Assembly (NCBI RefSeq): GCF_949987535.1 | Contig: NC_080078.1 | Coordinates: 53,408,207-53,472,206, forward strand | Direction: 5' to 3' | Length of the DNA stretch: 64,000 nt | DNA from: Balaenoptera acutorostrata | Lineage: Eukaryota; Chordata; Mammalia; Artiodactyla; Balaenopteridae | Shown here: piece by piece, positions 27,028 to 40,621 of the stretch | Layout: each line of letters starts with the position of its first letter | How positions within the stretch are numbered: the first letter of the stretch is position 1 | The notes under the pieces: generated by a model | The model's database searches: none | What the model saw: only the letters and a program-made list of their open reading frames with translations | Told to the model about the DNA's origin: nothing | Program-made: the position numbers and the translations under genes

Positions 27028-27180
27028 GCCCCAATCTTGGCGGCAACATCAGAATCCCTTGTGAGCAACTTCTTAAAAATACACATTCCAGGACCTGTTC
27101 CTAGGCCTATGGACTCCACATGTCTAGGGGTAGGGCCTGGGAATCAGTGTTTTCAAAATCTCCTCAGATGATGTGGATTC
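27028..27180 (+). mobile_element. MER5A-like DNA transposon remnant
   Basis: GCGGCAACATCAGAATCCCT, AAAAATACACATTCCAGGAC and GGGTAGGGCCTGGGAATCAG follow the MER5A pattern. Confidence 0.7.
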
Positions 27181-27664
27181 TTTGCCAGATTTAGGGAGTC
27201 TCAGTGAGCTCGCCCTCCTTCTATAGCCACTGCTAAGTCTCCCAGCAACACTTCTGAATTCAGTGACATTCATGCTTCTGTTTCCGTGTTCTCATCTCCA
27301 TCATTCACCCTAGTCCAGAATCGTTTCTTGATTATGGCAGCATCTGTTCACATTTACAGCTTTCCTCCCCACTCCTGCCCTCTTCCTCAGCAACATCAAC
27401 ATCCAGGCAATGAAGCCACTGAGCTTGAGATCTCCCAGCCCTTCTACCCACTTGGTTCTGAGTTTTATTTCCATTTGTTTTCAGCCCCCACACAACTGCC
27501 AGCACCAACTTCCCTCAAGGTTCTGCAAAAGTTTCCTGTCTGCTGCATCCCCTGGCCTTCCTTTTTGCCCCTCCCTTACACCATCTTCACTTGTTTTTTA
27601 TTCTTCTCAGAACTAATTACCACCTCCTTTGCTCCCAGAACACACACCTTTATCTAAACTATTC

Positions 27665-27735
27665 AAGTTAGCCACAATTCAACAAATATTTATCAAATGC
27701 CTACTAAAGACCTGGCATCATTCTAGAAACACTGA
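27665..27735 (-). mobile_element. L2 3' end fragment
   Basis: TCAACAAATATTTATCAAAT-GCCTACTAAAGACCTGGCATCATTCTAG is the reverse of an L2 terminus. Confidence 0.7.
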
Positions 27736-27757
27736 GCTGATGAGTTGGCTTTCTAGA

Positions 27758-27905
27758 TCTTGCTACTCAAAATATGGTCCAGGAACCAGCAGCATTGGCA
27801 TTACCAGGGAACACAGCAGAAATGCAAATTCTCAGGGCCTGACCCAATGGACTAAACAAAAATCTGCGTTTTAACAAGATTCCTAAGAAATTCATGTGCA
27901 TGTTA
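27758..27905 (+). mobile_element. MER5A-like DNA transposon remnant
   Basis: CTTGCTACTCAAAATATGGT, CCAGGAACCAGCAGCATTGG and GAAATGCAAATTCTCAGGGC are the left part of a MER5A copy. Confidence 0.8.
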
Positions 27906-27948
27906 TTGGGGAAGATGGAGACAGTTTAGAAGAAGCCCTCTGTTATGC

Positions 27949-28275
27949 ACTGAATGTTTGTGTTCCCCTGAAATAAATATATTGAAATCCTGAACCCCAG
28001 TGTAATGGTATTAGGAGGTGGGACCTTTGGGTGATTAGGTCATGAGGGTGGAGCCCTCATGAATGGGATTAGTGCCCATAATTGTAAAAGAAACCACAAG
28101 AGCTTTCTCACCCCTTCCACCATGTGAGGACACAGTTAGAAGAAAGCTCTCTATAAACTGGGAAGTGGGCTCTCACCAGACGCCAAATCTACTGGTGCCT
28201 TAATTTTGGACTTCTCAGCCTTCAGAACTGTCAGAAATAAATATTCGTTGTTTAAGCCACCCAGTCTCTAAGGCA
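27949..28275 (+). mobile_element. Solo LTR of the MLT1/MaLR type
   Basis: Shows GCACTGAATGTTTGTGTTCC, AATGGTATTAGGAGGTGGGA, GGTCATGAGGGTGGAGCCCT, CCACCATGTGAGGACACAG and TTGTTTAAGCCACCCAGTC in MLT1 order. Decayed, without coding sequence, antisense to PLCB1. Confidence 0.85.
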
Positions 28276-29367
28276 CCCTCTCAAATTCCCTCTTTTCTGT
28301 CTCAAAAGAGCTGCAGAACTTTATCTGCATTGTCTTCATTACCCCAGACTCAGCTTCCTCACCTCTGAGACAGGGATAATGTTTCCTTCCTGGGGTGGTT
28401 TTGAAAGCTGGAAGAGAAGACACGTGTGGGATTCCTAATAAACCAGGTCATAGGTTCTTAGCTTGGTTTCCTTACCCTTCCTTCCCAGAGGAAGGTTTTC
28501 CTTTGCTTTTTGTCCCATCTTCTTCTTCCTGTGGGAGGATCACCATTTCACTTTCTTGTCTCAAACTTTCTTCTGCACTGGATACATTCATTCCCTTTGC
28601 CTAAAAACACATCTCTATTTTCTTATCCTCCCAGAACCCTGAACTTTTGTTCCACCTTTGACCTTCCTTTCCTTTCCATCCCTAAAATGGAAGACCAACG
28701 GCTGCTTCCACAGCTGCAATGCCCCACTGCCACAGTCTTCAACCCCACCATCTTTTCCATTCCAACTACCAGCATTTACCTGATTTTGCTTTAAGATTAC
28801 AAAAACTTTTTTGTTACTAAACTCACTGGCCATGTCTCAGGACTGAACTTTTATTATTCTAGAGATTCATAAGTTTTCTTAGCTCATTGTATCCTTAAGA
28901 TCTCAGTAATTTTTTCAAGGCACCCCCTAGGCCAAAAGAAATAAAGGAACAGTTCCATTTATTTATTAAATGGTTAGGTCCAAATAACTTAATAGTAGTA
29001 CTTTGCACAGAATCCAACAGATGTTGCTCTGTTTCCTTCAAAAACATAAAATATCCCACAATGCCCCTGTGAGTTCAGTGTGGTGCCTAAGAGTGACGTG
29101 GCACATGGTTGGGGAATCGTGACTTTATCCTTTTGATAGGATGCCAGCTGCCAACCACTCTCATAAGAAGCTCTCTTTCCTTCATTTACAGTATCTCCAG
29201 CAATTCCCACAGTCACTCTTCTCTGATTCTTTTAAGTGCTTCAGTTCATTTCTGCATCAACTGCCTTTGACCATCTCTAGCTGAGGATGGCTCACCAGCA
29301 TCTCAACATCTTTCACAGAAGGCAAGTCATCGTATTTTCCCATTAAGTATCATCACTCAGGTTAAAA

Positions 29368-29690
29368 GTGTGCATTACATTTGACTGCCCTCTTGGGTGC
29401 TTTCCCCATCTGTTGAGTCCTGGAGAATTGTTCATTTCTCTTGTCACCATGTTATCTCTTGGCTTTGTGTTAACAGCGTTCTGGTGTAGAACCTCATTAA
29501 CTCCTGTCTGGACTTGGCAAGTATTCTCTCCCTGCCCTCAGTCTCTCCTTAGTCCTTCTGCTCCATCTCAAATAGTATTTTTTGTATCTCCCGAGCATTA
29601 ACTGGCTCTCTATCTTCAAATACATTACACTCCAGCTCTAAATTTCCTTTCCTGATTAGCATTCAGCATACTCAATAAACTAGGCAGTAT
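29368..29690 (+). mobile_element. Probable L2 fragment
   Basis: TTAACTCCTGTCTGGACTTG followed by CCTGCCCTCAGTCTCTCC is like the L2 coding region around the 'cctggattactgcaa...ctgcctccagtctc' block. Confidence 0.6.
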
Positions 29691-30709
29691 TTTACTCTAA
29701 GACTGTCTGGGCACATACCTGCTTCTATACTTTTTCTCATGTTATTTTTCCACCTGGATGATATTCCCATTTGAATGAGAGACAGCACAGATGTAGGGCA
29801 TTCCCATGGTTGCAGAAATTCCATTGGACTGTGCTGCTCAACTCCTGATAAGGGAGTAGGCACCAGCCAGTGTCTCCCCTTGTCTATGCCACTTTCCTTT
29901 TTAAACCAGCCACTGGTGATTGCCCTTTGATTGCCCAGATAACTCTAGTCCTTAGTCCTTCACTGGCTTTTTCTATATCACTTATACATATTTGTCTTTG
30001 TGTGTATGTACATTATTATTGCTCTCAAAAAGGATGCCACTAATGCATCCTTTCTTAATATGGTTTTTTGGACACCAGGCTCTACATAAAATAGGCACTC
30101 AAAAATTATTGTGAATCAAATCTGTTAAGTTTAAGAACCACATTGACCTGGACCTTGGTGTTGGCTATGGTGTATCATGTCCAAGCCATGGGCTGTCTTA
30201 TTGAAAATACTTCTTAAACTACATAATTTTGATATTTAACAAGCTAAGTTTTGTTCCTTTAAGAACAAATGCCTTATTGTGAAATCCAGGTATGTGTTTT
30301 TTTTTTTAATGTGGCTTTTGCATGAAACTAATGAAAATAGTGTCTCCATAGAATCCCAAAGAATGTGTTTAAAAAAGGACAATATCCCTGTGTTTAATAT
30401 GACAAATGTTCTTCCACTCTGCTCAGCTCCCCTTGATCTCCCCAACTCTCGCATACAACAGACCCTTCCTTGTAACATTCTGCCCTTTTCAGCTATTTTC
30501 AAAAGATCACTCTTACTATAATTCTGCCCTTACAGCATTTACTGTTTTCATTTAAACTTCCTCTACTTAAAGTCCAGGAGACAGAGTGATTAATATTATG
30601 ACTTTGTTAATAATATGCCACTATTGTCAGACTCACATTAAACTGGCAATGAGATTACGTATAGGCATTAATAATTTATCTCTTTCTTACCCTAGAAAGA
30701 GAGAGTGTG

Positions 30710-31300
30710 GGCCTCAACTATAGTTTTCTCTACCCAACACTACTTCAGAAAGACCTTCCTCTGCTTTCTGAGAACTGGCTCTGTGCCTAATGTGGTTTCC
30801 ATGGAGCTGCTGTGTTCTTTATGCCCATCCCTGGGCCAAGGTAACTGGTCTGGGGAGGCATAGATCCAAGTAGGACCAGTCATACCCCATCTCTAGCCAC
30901 AGGTGATTGGTCTAAGTTTGCAAGCTTGGCCAATCATATCACACTAACAAAGCTTGCCCCAAGATTTTTCCAACCTGTCATTAGCGAAAGAAATATAACT
31001 TGGAAGGGGTTGATGCCTATATTTTCTGACAAGGGGAAGCCTGTGTGCTGCTTTGGACAAAAATAATACTGACATGCAGAGAAAATCAGGAGAGAAAGGG
31101 AGAGAGGCAGAGACAGACAAACATAGGAAGTGCTGTGAGTGGTTTCTGGTAGGCGTCTCTTTATCCCTTCCCTTCTCCTGTGTGGATGGTCAACCCTTCC
31201 TTACATGACCTTCCCCTATGTACTTTTCTAGTATATACTATTCTTGTCTAAGTTAGTCCAATGTAGGTTTCTGTCACTTGTAACCAAGGGAATCCCGACA
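30710..31300 (+). mobile_element. Probable old LTR-like repeat with A-rich end
   Basis: The right end TTTCTGTCACTTGTAACCAA-GGGAATCCCGAC resembles the 3' end of an old mammalian repeat. It is followed by an A-rich simple stretch to 31330. Family uncertain. Confidence 0.4.
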
Positions 31301-32239
31301 AAAATAAAAATAAAAAAACAAAAATAAAAAATTGTACTCCTTAATCCCCAAATAAGATGAAAGAACCTGTGAGCATTGGGTCCAGGGTTTCTATTTCATG
31401 AGGTGTGAAAATCGGACCCAGAAGAGGGATTTTTCACACAATAACTGAAGTGCCTTTTAACTGACCTAAGGGTACTCTCACTTTGGTGTATTTATTAGCA
31501 GACAGGCTCTACTCAAAGAACCGTTCAATCATATATTAGCCGCAAGACTCACTGAAGATAGAAAAGAACAAAAAATTAGTTTAGAATTCCTAGGGGGAAA
31601 AAAGTCGAGAGTACATGGTAAACTGAAATGCAGTAAACAACATTTAATTTTAACTTTTAATATGACTTCTTTTTCTGGCCCAAAGGAATAGACATTTCAA
31701 TTATTTTGCTTGTTTGTTTACCACTCATGACAACTCTCCTAGTTAAATGTTCCAAACCTTTTATGGAATGAAAAAGAAAAGCTCTGGGGAATATAACTTC
31801 ATGCTTGTTCTCAGCTCCATGCTGAATTTCACTTGGTTTAGTCATTTGAGGGTGAGGGAGTGGTTTCCAAGGAAGAGACTAATTCCTTGACTCTAACTTA
31901 AAAGGGATAAAAAAATATGTGGACAGAAATTGTCATGTTTAGAGCCTCTTCTAAGAAGGACAATTTGGGAAAATGTGCAAAGAGCCAAGTGTAGAGTGTA
32001 CATACTTCAGGCAGGCTCATCTTCCTTCTCCCTTCACTCATAAGTGGAGAAGATATCACCTTCTTTTCTGCTAGTCAAAGCATCCACTCTGAGTTTTCAC
32101 CATAAATTGCTTGTTTTTCTTCTACAAAGAATTAATTTATGATGCTTCTAAATTAAGAAATGATCTACTGATTAAACGCATTACTGATAATTTAAAAACT
32201 AGGTGGATTTTTATACTGGCATGTTTCCTGTCCATTCAA

Positions 32240-32370
32240 ATTGAAAAATATTCATTCATTCATTTCACCAATATTTACTGAGCACCTATCATGTGCTGGA
32301 TACTGTGTATTGATGGTCCAATTGGGAGTCGGCAGACAAGTCCTGTCCAGGTGGAGCTCATGTTCCCCAC
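32240..32370 (-). mobile_element. L2 3' end fragment
   Basis: CATTCATTTCACCAATATTT, ACTGAGCACCTATCATGTGC and GTCCAGGTGGAGCTCATGTT correspond to the reverse of an L2 terminus. Confidence 0.75.
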
Positions 32371-34084
32371 CAGCTCACTTCTTTCTCAGAAGCAGCAGAA
32401 AGTCTTGGACTAAAAGACCAACCACCTTGATTCTTTTCTGAGATAGTCTTTCATACCTATGAAATTAATTTCTTTTTAAATTTCCATATCTAAACAGAAT
32501 TTATAGCTGCTTATTTGAATCTAAAGGTTCAAAGAATCCTTGAAATTTTCTTTTTACTTGCTGGGCAAAGCAATAAATGAAAGTGAAAATCTGAGCATGA
32601 CTCCTAGTCAATGTCAATAAGTTGGCCCAATGAATCTACAGCATTTAAAATTGTTTTTCACTTTTAAAATATGCCAAAGTAAATGTCAGCTTCTTAGCTT
32701 TCTGGGAAATATAAATGGGTCAATGTAGCATACTCCCTTGAATGATATTTCTGGTATCCTTTTATAAGGCTATCAACTGGAAATATCTTCAAACTTTAAA
32801 AAAAAATCAAGAAATTTGATAACGGAAGCTCTAGTAAAGGTGTTTTATCATCTTAGATGATGCCTGGGTTTTGACATCTTAATTCTTGGGCCTTGTTTCC
32901 TGATTAGTAAAATATAGCAAAATTGTAAAATTATATTATGTGTGTTTTTAAAATTTTTTAATTTTTAAAAAAATTCAATGATGATTTTAAAATGTCCTGA
33001 TAATCATAAAAAGTAGATATTTATGGCCATGAAATATTTATTTTAATGATAAGTGGAATTCATTTTTATGATAAAAGAAGTTTCACTTAAAATGATTCAT
33101 ATATAGCTTTAAGTACAAATTTATAACAGGCAAAGAATTACCCCTTTGTAATTATAAAAGGTTAATGAAGTTACTCGTAAGAGTTTTTGAAAAGTTGGTG
33201 TAGTATCACATATGACACAATTATGGATTTTTGATTAAATTAAAAGAAAATGAGAAAATGGTTGTATAGGATCAAATTAGTTGAGATCATTATATCTGAT
33301 TAAACCAATTGGAAACAAAAATCCAAACCACCAAAATTTTAGGATCAGGCTTCATAATTCTGACAGATATCAAGACCATTTAATTTAGAATAGATGAAAT
33401 AAATATTGCTTATCACTCAGATGTGGGAAAATAACTATACTGTTCAAACTGGAGGTTTTCAAATAATTAAGAAAGGAGACCTGACTAAAAGAGACATGAT
33501 TTGTCCTGTGGTTTGTAACTGAAATAGTGCAATACATCAAGGGATTAATATTTCAATAGTCTGTTTGAAAGCTAGAACCAGAAGAGCTGCCCATGAAGAT
33601 AAGTAGCACAGCGTGTCAGCTTCTTTTTTCCTTAATGCAAAACGTATCGTTTCAAGCATCTCTCACTTACCAGATGGAGTGCAATGAGTCTTGTAATTCC
33701 AGAGGGCCCAAACTAAATTGTCAGACTTGTGAATTCTATTTTGGAATTTTCCCTTCAGCAGAATTTCTTCTGTTCTTTAAGCTTCTTTAAGTTGATGCAA
33801 GTCAAAACTATTACTTTCTTTGCCTTTGGGGATGGGTTCTGTTTATTGACTCTTTTCCCTCAATCTTACCTAAACAGTTATCAATTAACACAAAAATATA
33901 CTAAGACATACTATGTGCACACAAAATAAAAACAAGATTTTTTTATTCCTTTAAACTGAAATCCTTAATTACTATTTTAATAGATCTGAGAGTTGAATCA
34001 TCTCTGCATTCTATAAACTAAGTGAAACTAGCATTATAGTTAGAGGGAAACTTTACAAGCACTCTTGTACAAATTTTTATTTAG

Positions 34085-34290
34085 AAACAAGGATACAAAC
34101 ACTCAAAGAGGTGAAATGATTTAACTAAAGTTACGTAACTAAAAGTGAAAGTCATGTCTCCTCACTTTAAATCCTGTACAAATTGTCCTTTGGTAAAGAA
34201 TGATGACTATGTTCTAGGCACTGTGTTAAGTTTCCATGGATTATTTTATTGAATCTCACATCCAAACTGTGAGGGCTATGTGTTGATTTT
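34085..34290 (-). mobile_element. MIR-type remnant, reverse
   Basis: TGTTCTAGGCACTGTGTTAA followed by TTATTTTATTGAATCTCACA is a MIR-like reverse 3' part. GAGGTGAAATGATTTAACTA to its left suggests another partial piece. Confidence 0.55.
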
Positions 34291-34785
34291 TGCAAAAAAA
34301 AAAAAAAAAGGCCTAATTCTCCACCATTCCCTGCATTCACACTCTTTGCAATGTGACTTGTGGTTCCTCTAAACAAGAGATAGAGTCTATTTCCCTATTA
34401 CTTGTATCCAGGCAAGTCTTACGACTTGCTTGGAGGAAGAAATTGTAAGATCTGTCGAGACTTTACCTACTTCTGTTTGCTCTCATTTGGAATCCTTTCC
34501 AACTTCCACATGGATAAACCCAGGTTAGCCTTGCTGGATGACGAGAGATGTGTATCAGTTATCTGCCTTGACCAGTTGACAGTCAGCCAACCTTCAGGAG
34601 CAGAGCCTCTAAGTAACTGGCAACTGAACCACAGACACATGAATAAGCCCAGCCAGGACTAGAAGATCCATCCAGTTGAGTCAAGCTCATATTGCTACAC
34701 ATAGAAACATGAGCTAAGTAAATAGTTGTTGTTTTAAGGCAATAAGTTTTGAGGCGTTTGTTATGTAACAAAGCTAATGGATAAA
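34290..34785 (+). mobile_element. Old LTR-like repeat
   Basis: Ends with AGTTGTTGTTTTAAGGCAAT, AAGTTTTGAGGCGTTTGTTA and ...GCTAATGGATA, and contains GCCTTGCTGGATGACGAGAG, a combination I associate with an old mammalian LTR family. The family name is not certain. Confidence 0.6.
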
Positions 34786-35130
34786 GATGGGTATACTATT
34801 ACTAGGTCCATCTGACTTCACAACCTGTGTTCTTAACCACAGTAAGCCCTTGAGGGCAGAGACAACATTTGGCTTGGTCCACAGGAATCCCCCCACCAGT
34901 ATGAGGACCACAGTAGGCCTTCAATAACTTTGACTTAAACAATTATATAAGCATATTTTATGCTCTCTAAATTGCCCAACCTTCCAAAAATAATAAACTA
35001 AAAGATAGCATAAACTCTGTGGGTCAAAAGAACAAGACAATCCAACAGAAAAGTAGGCAATGGATATAAACAGTTTGTAGAAAAAAGGAATACAAATGGG
35101 CAATACACACATGAACATATGCTCATTTTT

Positions 35131-36125
35131 TTTAAAAAACATTTTTATTGGAGTATAATTGTTTTACAATGGTGTGTTAGTTTCTGCTTTACAACAAAGT
35201 GAATCAGTTATACATATACATATATCCCCATATCTCTTCCCTCTTGTATCTCCCTCCCTCCCACCCTCCCTATCCCACCCTTCTAGATGGTCACAAAGCA
35301 CCGAGCTGATCTCCCTGTGCTATGTGACTGCTTCCCACTAGCTATCTATTTTACATTTGGTAGTGTATATATGTCCATACATACACTACCACTCTCTCAC
35401 TTTGTCCCAGCTTACCCTTCCCCTCCCCGTGTTCTCAAGTCCATTCTCTAGTAGGTCTGTGTCTTTATTCCCGTCTTGCCCTTAGGTTCTTCACCACCTT
35501 TTTTTTTTTTTTTTTTTTTTTAGATTCCATATATATGTGTTAGCATACGGTATTTGTTTTTCTCTTTCTGACTTACTTCACTCTGTATGACAGACTCTAG
35601 GTCCATCCACCTCAATACAAATAACTCAATTTCGTTTCTTTTTATGGCTGAGTAAGATTCCATTGTATATATGTGCCACATCTTCTTTATCCATTCATCT
35701 GTCGATGGACACTTAGGTTGCTTCCATGTCCTGGCTATTGTAAATAGAGCTGCAATGAGCATTGTGGTACACGACTCTTTTTGAATTATGGTTTTCAGGG
35801 TATATGCCCAGTAGTGGGATTGCTGGGTCATATGGTAGTTCTATTTTTAGTTTTTTAAGGAATCTCCATACTGTTCTGCATAGTGGCTGTATCAATTTAC
35901 ATTCCCACCAACAGTGCAAGAGGGTTCCCTTTTCTCCACACCCTCTTCAGCATTTATTGTTTGTAGATTTTTTGATGATGACCATTCTGACCGGTGTGAG
36001 ATGATATCATATTGTAGTTTTGATTTGCATTTCTCTAATGATTAATGATGTTGAGCATTCTTTCATGTGTTTGTTGGCAATCTGTATATCTTCTTTGGAG
36101 AAATGTCTATTTAGGTCTTCTGCCC
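35131..36125 (-). mobile_element. 5'-truncated L1 (ORF2 end and 3' UTR)
   Basis: On the minus strand it encodes decayed ORF2 C-terminal sequence (for example DEWIKKMWHIYTMESYSAIK and [13 protein letters not shown]) followed by the usual cetartiodactyl L1 3' UTR and an A-tail at 35131-35136. A 16-bp target duplication ACATATGCTCATTTTT is at 35115-35130 and 36126-36141. About 1 kb remains, so it cannot move itself. A T-run at 35501-35521 interrupts it. It is in the same orientation as PLCB1. Confidence 0.95.
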
Positions 36126-36689
36126 ACATATGCTCATTTTTGATCATGATTAAATCAATAGAAATGAAGATAAATATCATTCCTATCTACATATCCATAT
36201 CTATCCATCTATCTCTAGAACAAATCAATTCTATTAGGGTTACCCAATGATGATTAGGAAAATTAACAAATAAGAACACATTTTGACAAATTGTTTCATT
36301 CTTTATTTCATTACTAAAGTCTTGTATTTATTTGTCATTTCTTGTTTGGTAGAGAATGTAAAGTTTTCAGAAAAGCTAAATCATTTATTTCTCAAGAAAG
36401 ATGATCCTGCATTAAAGTCAGAATATTGGAGGAAGACAGATCACACTACTGTAGAGTTAGTTACTTCCTGACACTGCAATTACTCCTGGCACATATACTT
36501 CAGCTGAGCGACCATAGAAGTGAGAAAATTCAAGGCTGGCTCTCAGACAGGCTGCAGCAGCAAATGGTGCTAATAGAAATCATCAAAAAGGAAGATGGTG
36601 AGCACCCTCAGGCTGTAGCAGGACGTCAAAAACTGCAAATACACATTTATATTCGAACTCAAGACTTCCTAGCCAATTCATGTATTGTA

Positions 36690-36905
36690 AGAAAAAAAGT
36701 GGAGGGGGGGGCGGCTTTCATTAAAAACAATGATTTGTGCACATTATCTCATTATTCCTCCTTACAGTTCAATAAAGTGAGGATTATTCTTATCTTCATT
36801 GCAAAGATGAGAAAACAGAAATTGTGAGTGGTCACACAGCTACTCTGGGAGAGCAGTGGCCAGAAATGAGGACATTTGACTCCAGACCCTCACTCATCAC
36901 CACTC
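36690..36905 (-). mobile_element. MIR SINE remnant, reverse
   Basis: GCACATTATCTCATTATTCC, TATCTTCATTGCAAAGATGA and GTGGTCACACAGCTACTCTG, then ATTTGACTCCAGACCC are the reverse of MIR. Confidence 0.8.
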
Positions 36906-37924
36906 ACATCTGATGGGCCATTCCATTAGTAGCTGGTCAGTATCCACCCAGAGCTTTCACTGTGAAACACAACTTTCATTCCCCAGGATTGGCAGGGAAT
37001 TGGGGGCACTCAGCTCAACAGGTACTAGTGTTGGTTTGAGGCCCAGGAATGATTGCTGGTGGGACAGGCAGAAGGATGTATAAGAAGAATCCCAACCATT
37101 AAGGTCTATGTGAAGGAAATGAGAAATGAATGGGCTTGGAACACGTGGGAGACAAAATACGAGAAAGAGGAGAAAAGGTAGGAAGTAAAGCAAAACAAAA
37201 CAAGCCTCTGCAGAGGATAAAGAGTATGGTGCTGTGCGAGAGAATGAGGAAATCTTTTCTTGACGCCACTGAAAAGGAGAAAGAAGAGAGAAGACAAAAT
37301 GGCAGGTCAAACCCTGTGGCAACTGAGAAGCAACCCCATGGATGTCATCACAAAACCTCCTCTCCCTAGGCAGTGGATGTTGAGCCTTGAACGTGATGTT
37401 GGGGCTGATTCTGAGAGTGATCGAGAACCCTCAGAGGGACCCCCTAAGAATTTCGATCACTTACCAAACTCACGTTTAAAATTAAGACCTTACCCTAATG
37501 GTATGACAAAACCCAGGGTCAACCTATGGCAGTTGATGAAAAACAGGTAAGTTAGAGCAGATTCCCCAACCACAGAGCTCTTTCCTGGAACAGAGATCCT
37601 TCACTGGGCTCCACAGACCCCCAAGATATCTATGAAGAGATTTCAGGGGGTTCAAGAACTTCAGTGGGGTTGGGGAAACTTCATCTTTATTTTCACTCAC
37701 ACTTAACTAAAAGTAACGGTTTCCTTCTATAATGAACACAGGCAGGAAATCACAGGAGTGATTTCCATAGGACCTCTGCCTTTGTCACCAAGAGATAACC
37801 ATCCAGCTTGACGGTCAAGCTATGAAGAGTGGAGAGTACGATGTATTTCCTATTTCAACCAAGGGGAAATTTACACTTATTTTACAATGCATTTTGAACA
37901 GAGATAAGAATCAATGGCTCTAAA

Positions 37925-38085
37925 ACCTGATTCTTCAATGTGAATGTGTAACACGTGACCTGTGACTCCTATCAAAATGCGAATTGTGATTTAGCAGGTC
38001 TGGGGTGGGACCTGAGACTCTGCATGTCTAACAGGCTGGCTCTCAGGTGATTTGGGGACCACACTTTGAGTAACTAGGCTGCAGA
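37925..38085 (+). mobile_element. MER5A-like DNA transposon remnant
   Basis: AAAATGCGAATTGTGATTTA, GCAGGTCTGGGGTGGGACCT and CTGCATGTCTAACAGGCTGG, with TCAGGTGATTTGGGGACCAC, follow the MER5A order. Confidence 0.75.
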
Positions 38086-39689
38086 GCTGCTTGGATGTAG
38101 AGTTTTAAAGATGATGATTCTTATTTAGACAGGTAGAACAAGTCCTTTGAGTCCTTTCAGCTATAGAGTCTATGAAGCTTGGTGTGCATTTGACACCTCC
38201 CATGATAACATGAAAAGTTATCTCAAAAATATTCTCTTGGTGTTTATTAATTTCTATGGTTAGGCAAATTGTTCCCACATCTGTGTCTCCATAGCAGTTT
38301 GCTGATAGCTGTCTATGGTTTCATTTATCACATGGTATTAATGACTGTAGTACATGCTCCCTGTGCATGTGCTGACCACGCCTTCCTCATCTTTACCTCC
38401 AGTGTCTATCACAGGGTTTGGCAGATATTAAGTTGTAATGCACGTTTGGCAGGGAGTTTATTGATGCCATGTTTTCTTTCTCAATTCTTGAACTGTGGGT
38501 TCACATTTGCATTTAATTCCCAAAGCAATTTTGGGAGATAAAATATCTTCTGCCTAATTTTCCGCATCACCCAAATACTCCTTTTTACCTGGGGCCTACA
38601 TGCTTTTTAATTACACTTCCACTTGTCTAATTTAGCCTAAGAGGCCTGTTTGTAATTCAGAACCACAACCAAAGATAGAACTGACACTTCTAGGTGCCTT
38701 TCAGTCAAAAGACTTCCTGGCAGAACAATTTGTAGTTATTACAAATGGGGTTGATAGAAAGTTCTGCCACATGTTAGCTAAAGGCATGTAGTGTAAGTTG
38801 TGGATGCCCTGAAATGGCCATAAAATAAACTCTGTGTGGTTCTAAATCCCAGGTGTTTGGGCCTTAGCCTTCTTAACAAAGGCCCATACAGGTATGTTCA
38901 AGGGCACTGGAACTTTATCTAAACCCATGTCCACAATCACAGTGGCGAAGGATGGAGCATTTTGAGTAGGTTGCTTATATTTGGCCTGAAAGGGCCAGGC
39001 TGGCTTGGATGTATATGTATGTTTTTTCTGAAAACGCTTTCAAGCTTTCATTGTGGACACACTCATTCCTTCTTGGGGAAAAGGAGGCAGAGACACATGT
39101 TCTGAGATTGTCACCTCGAGTGGCAGTTCCGCCAGCTCTCCTGCTCCACTGGCCCTTCGGGTGGGATTTTCCAACCTATAAGTTCAGCTTGGTCTTCCCT
39201 AGTTCCCCGCCAACTTCCTCCTTCAGGGGAAAATCTGTTGCGCAGCTTTCCATGCCCCCATCTGGTGGGGTTTGATGTGGTGTTCACCCTCACGTATGCC
39301 TCCCAGAACTTTGAGATTGTGTAGCTGTTGCCTGTGATTTCTGCATCTAATTTCTGAAGCTCAAGTCTCCTTCTTCCCAGAAGGCCTTTCCGGGATGTCT
39401 GGGCTTCTGTGTTAATTCACACTCTTAATTCTTGTTTCAGGAATGTTCTGTGAGTACTGGGCTTCCCTCTTATTCTACCATGTCTCTTATGAATTGCCAT
39501 GTTTCTTTCCTTGGGGAATGGATCTTGCCAGAGATTGGCACTCTGAGGAAACTTCAGATGATTATGGCTGGATTGCCTCGTCTTTGAAGTAACATTGACC
39601 CTGTTAGTCAACTTCAGTTATCTGTGGGAGAACTCCAGGACTTCTAACCCTCAGGCTGTTATTCCTCTGAACTGTGCTTCTGGATGGCA

Positions 39690-40345
39690 CTTTCCTGGAG
39701 CCCCATTCCTCACCATGTACTCCCAGCTCAGCCCCAGAGCCGTCCTTGTGAAAGTACCTCAGATCACATCACTCCTCCGCTCAGAACCCTCCACTGGCTC
39801 CCATTGCGCTCTGAGTGGAACACAGAGGCCACAAGGGACCTATAAGACCTGAGAGATCTGTCTCCAGCCCCAGAAGTCCCATATCTCTGACCTAAGACCC
39901 TACAGTCCTCCTCAAACACGGCCACCCTACTGTTCTTCCAACACACAGGCTCATTCCCAACCCAGAGTCTTTGCATTTGCTAATCCTTCTCCCTGGGAAA
40001 ATCTTGCCCCACATGTTGGCATGGGCCCATCCTTCTCCTCCTCACTCAAATGCTTCCTTCTCAGTGAGTACCCCTCTGGTTACTCTATGTAAAATTTCAA
40101 ACCACGCTCCTCATCCTTCCCCCACACCCACTCCCTAGTTTTCCACTTGGGATTGATTTATTTTTCCTAAGCCCTTATTACCAACTGACATATTTTACCA
40201 ACTTATTGCGTTTACGGTCTCACCCCTACATCTAGAATGTAAGCTCCATAAAGGCTAGGATTGTAATTTTTATCCTCTACTATTTAAAAGTATTTGCTGA
40301 GTGGCTGTCTATTAAGTAGTTGTTGACTAGATGAATGAATCAGGG
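39690..40345 (+). mobile_element. L2 fragment with 3' end
   Basis: Contains CTCAGAACCCTCCACTGGCT, GACCTAAGACCCTACAGTCC, CTTTGCATTTGCTAATCCTT and AGAATGTAAGCTCCATAAAG, the typical series of an L2 ORF end and 3' UTR. Confidence 0.88.
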
Positions 40346-40487
40346 TTTCTTTCTGAGGTGACGAAAATGTTCTAAAATTGGTGATGGCTGTACATATTTA
40401 TGAATATACATAAACTAAAAACCATTGAACTGTACACTTTAAATACATGAATTGCAAGGAATGTGAAATAAAGCTGTTTAAAAAGAG
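40343..40487 (+). mobile_element. Old L1 3' end fragment
   Basis: Contains ACCATTGAACTGTACACTTT and AAATACATGAATTG...AATAAAGCTGTTTAAAA, the typical terminus of L1M-class elements. Confidence 0.8.
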
Positions 40488-40621
40488 AGAGGCATGGTAT
40501 CTCAGCCATCCTAATGCAGGAGTTGGCTTGTGTGTGTTCTGTGCTCTGTGTGAGTAGATGTGAGGTCGTCTGAGAACATTGGCGTGAGATCTGAATTAGG
40601 AGGCATCTGAACAATGGTTAT

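Noticed and set aside
35520..35919. Minus-strand open frames resembling reverse transcriptase-type protein
   Set aside because: They are decayed fragments of L1 ORF2, counted with the truncated L1, not host genes.
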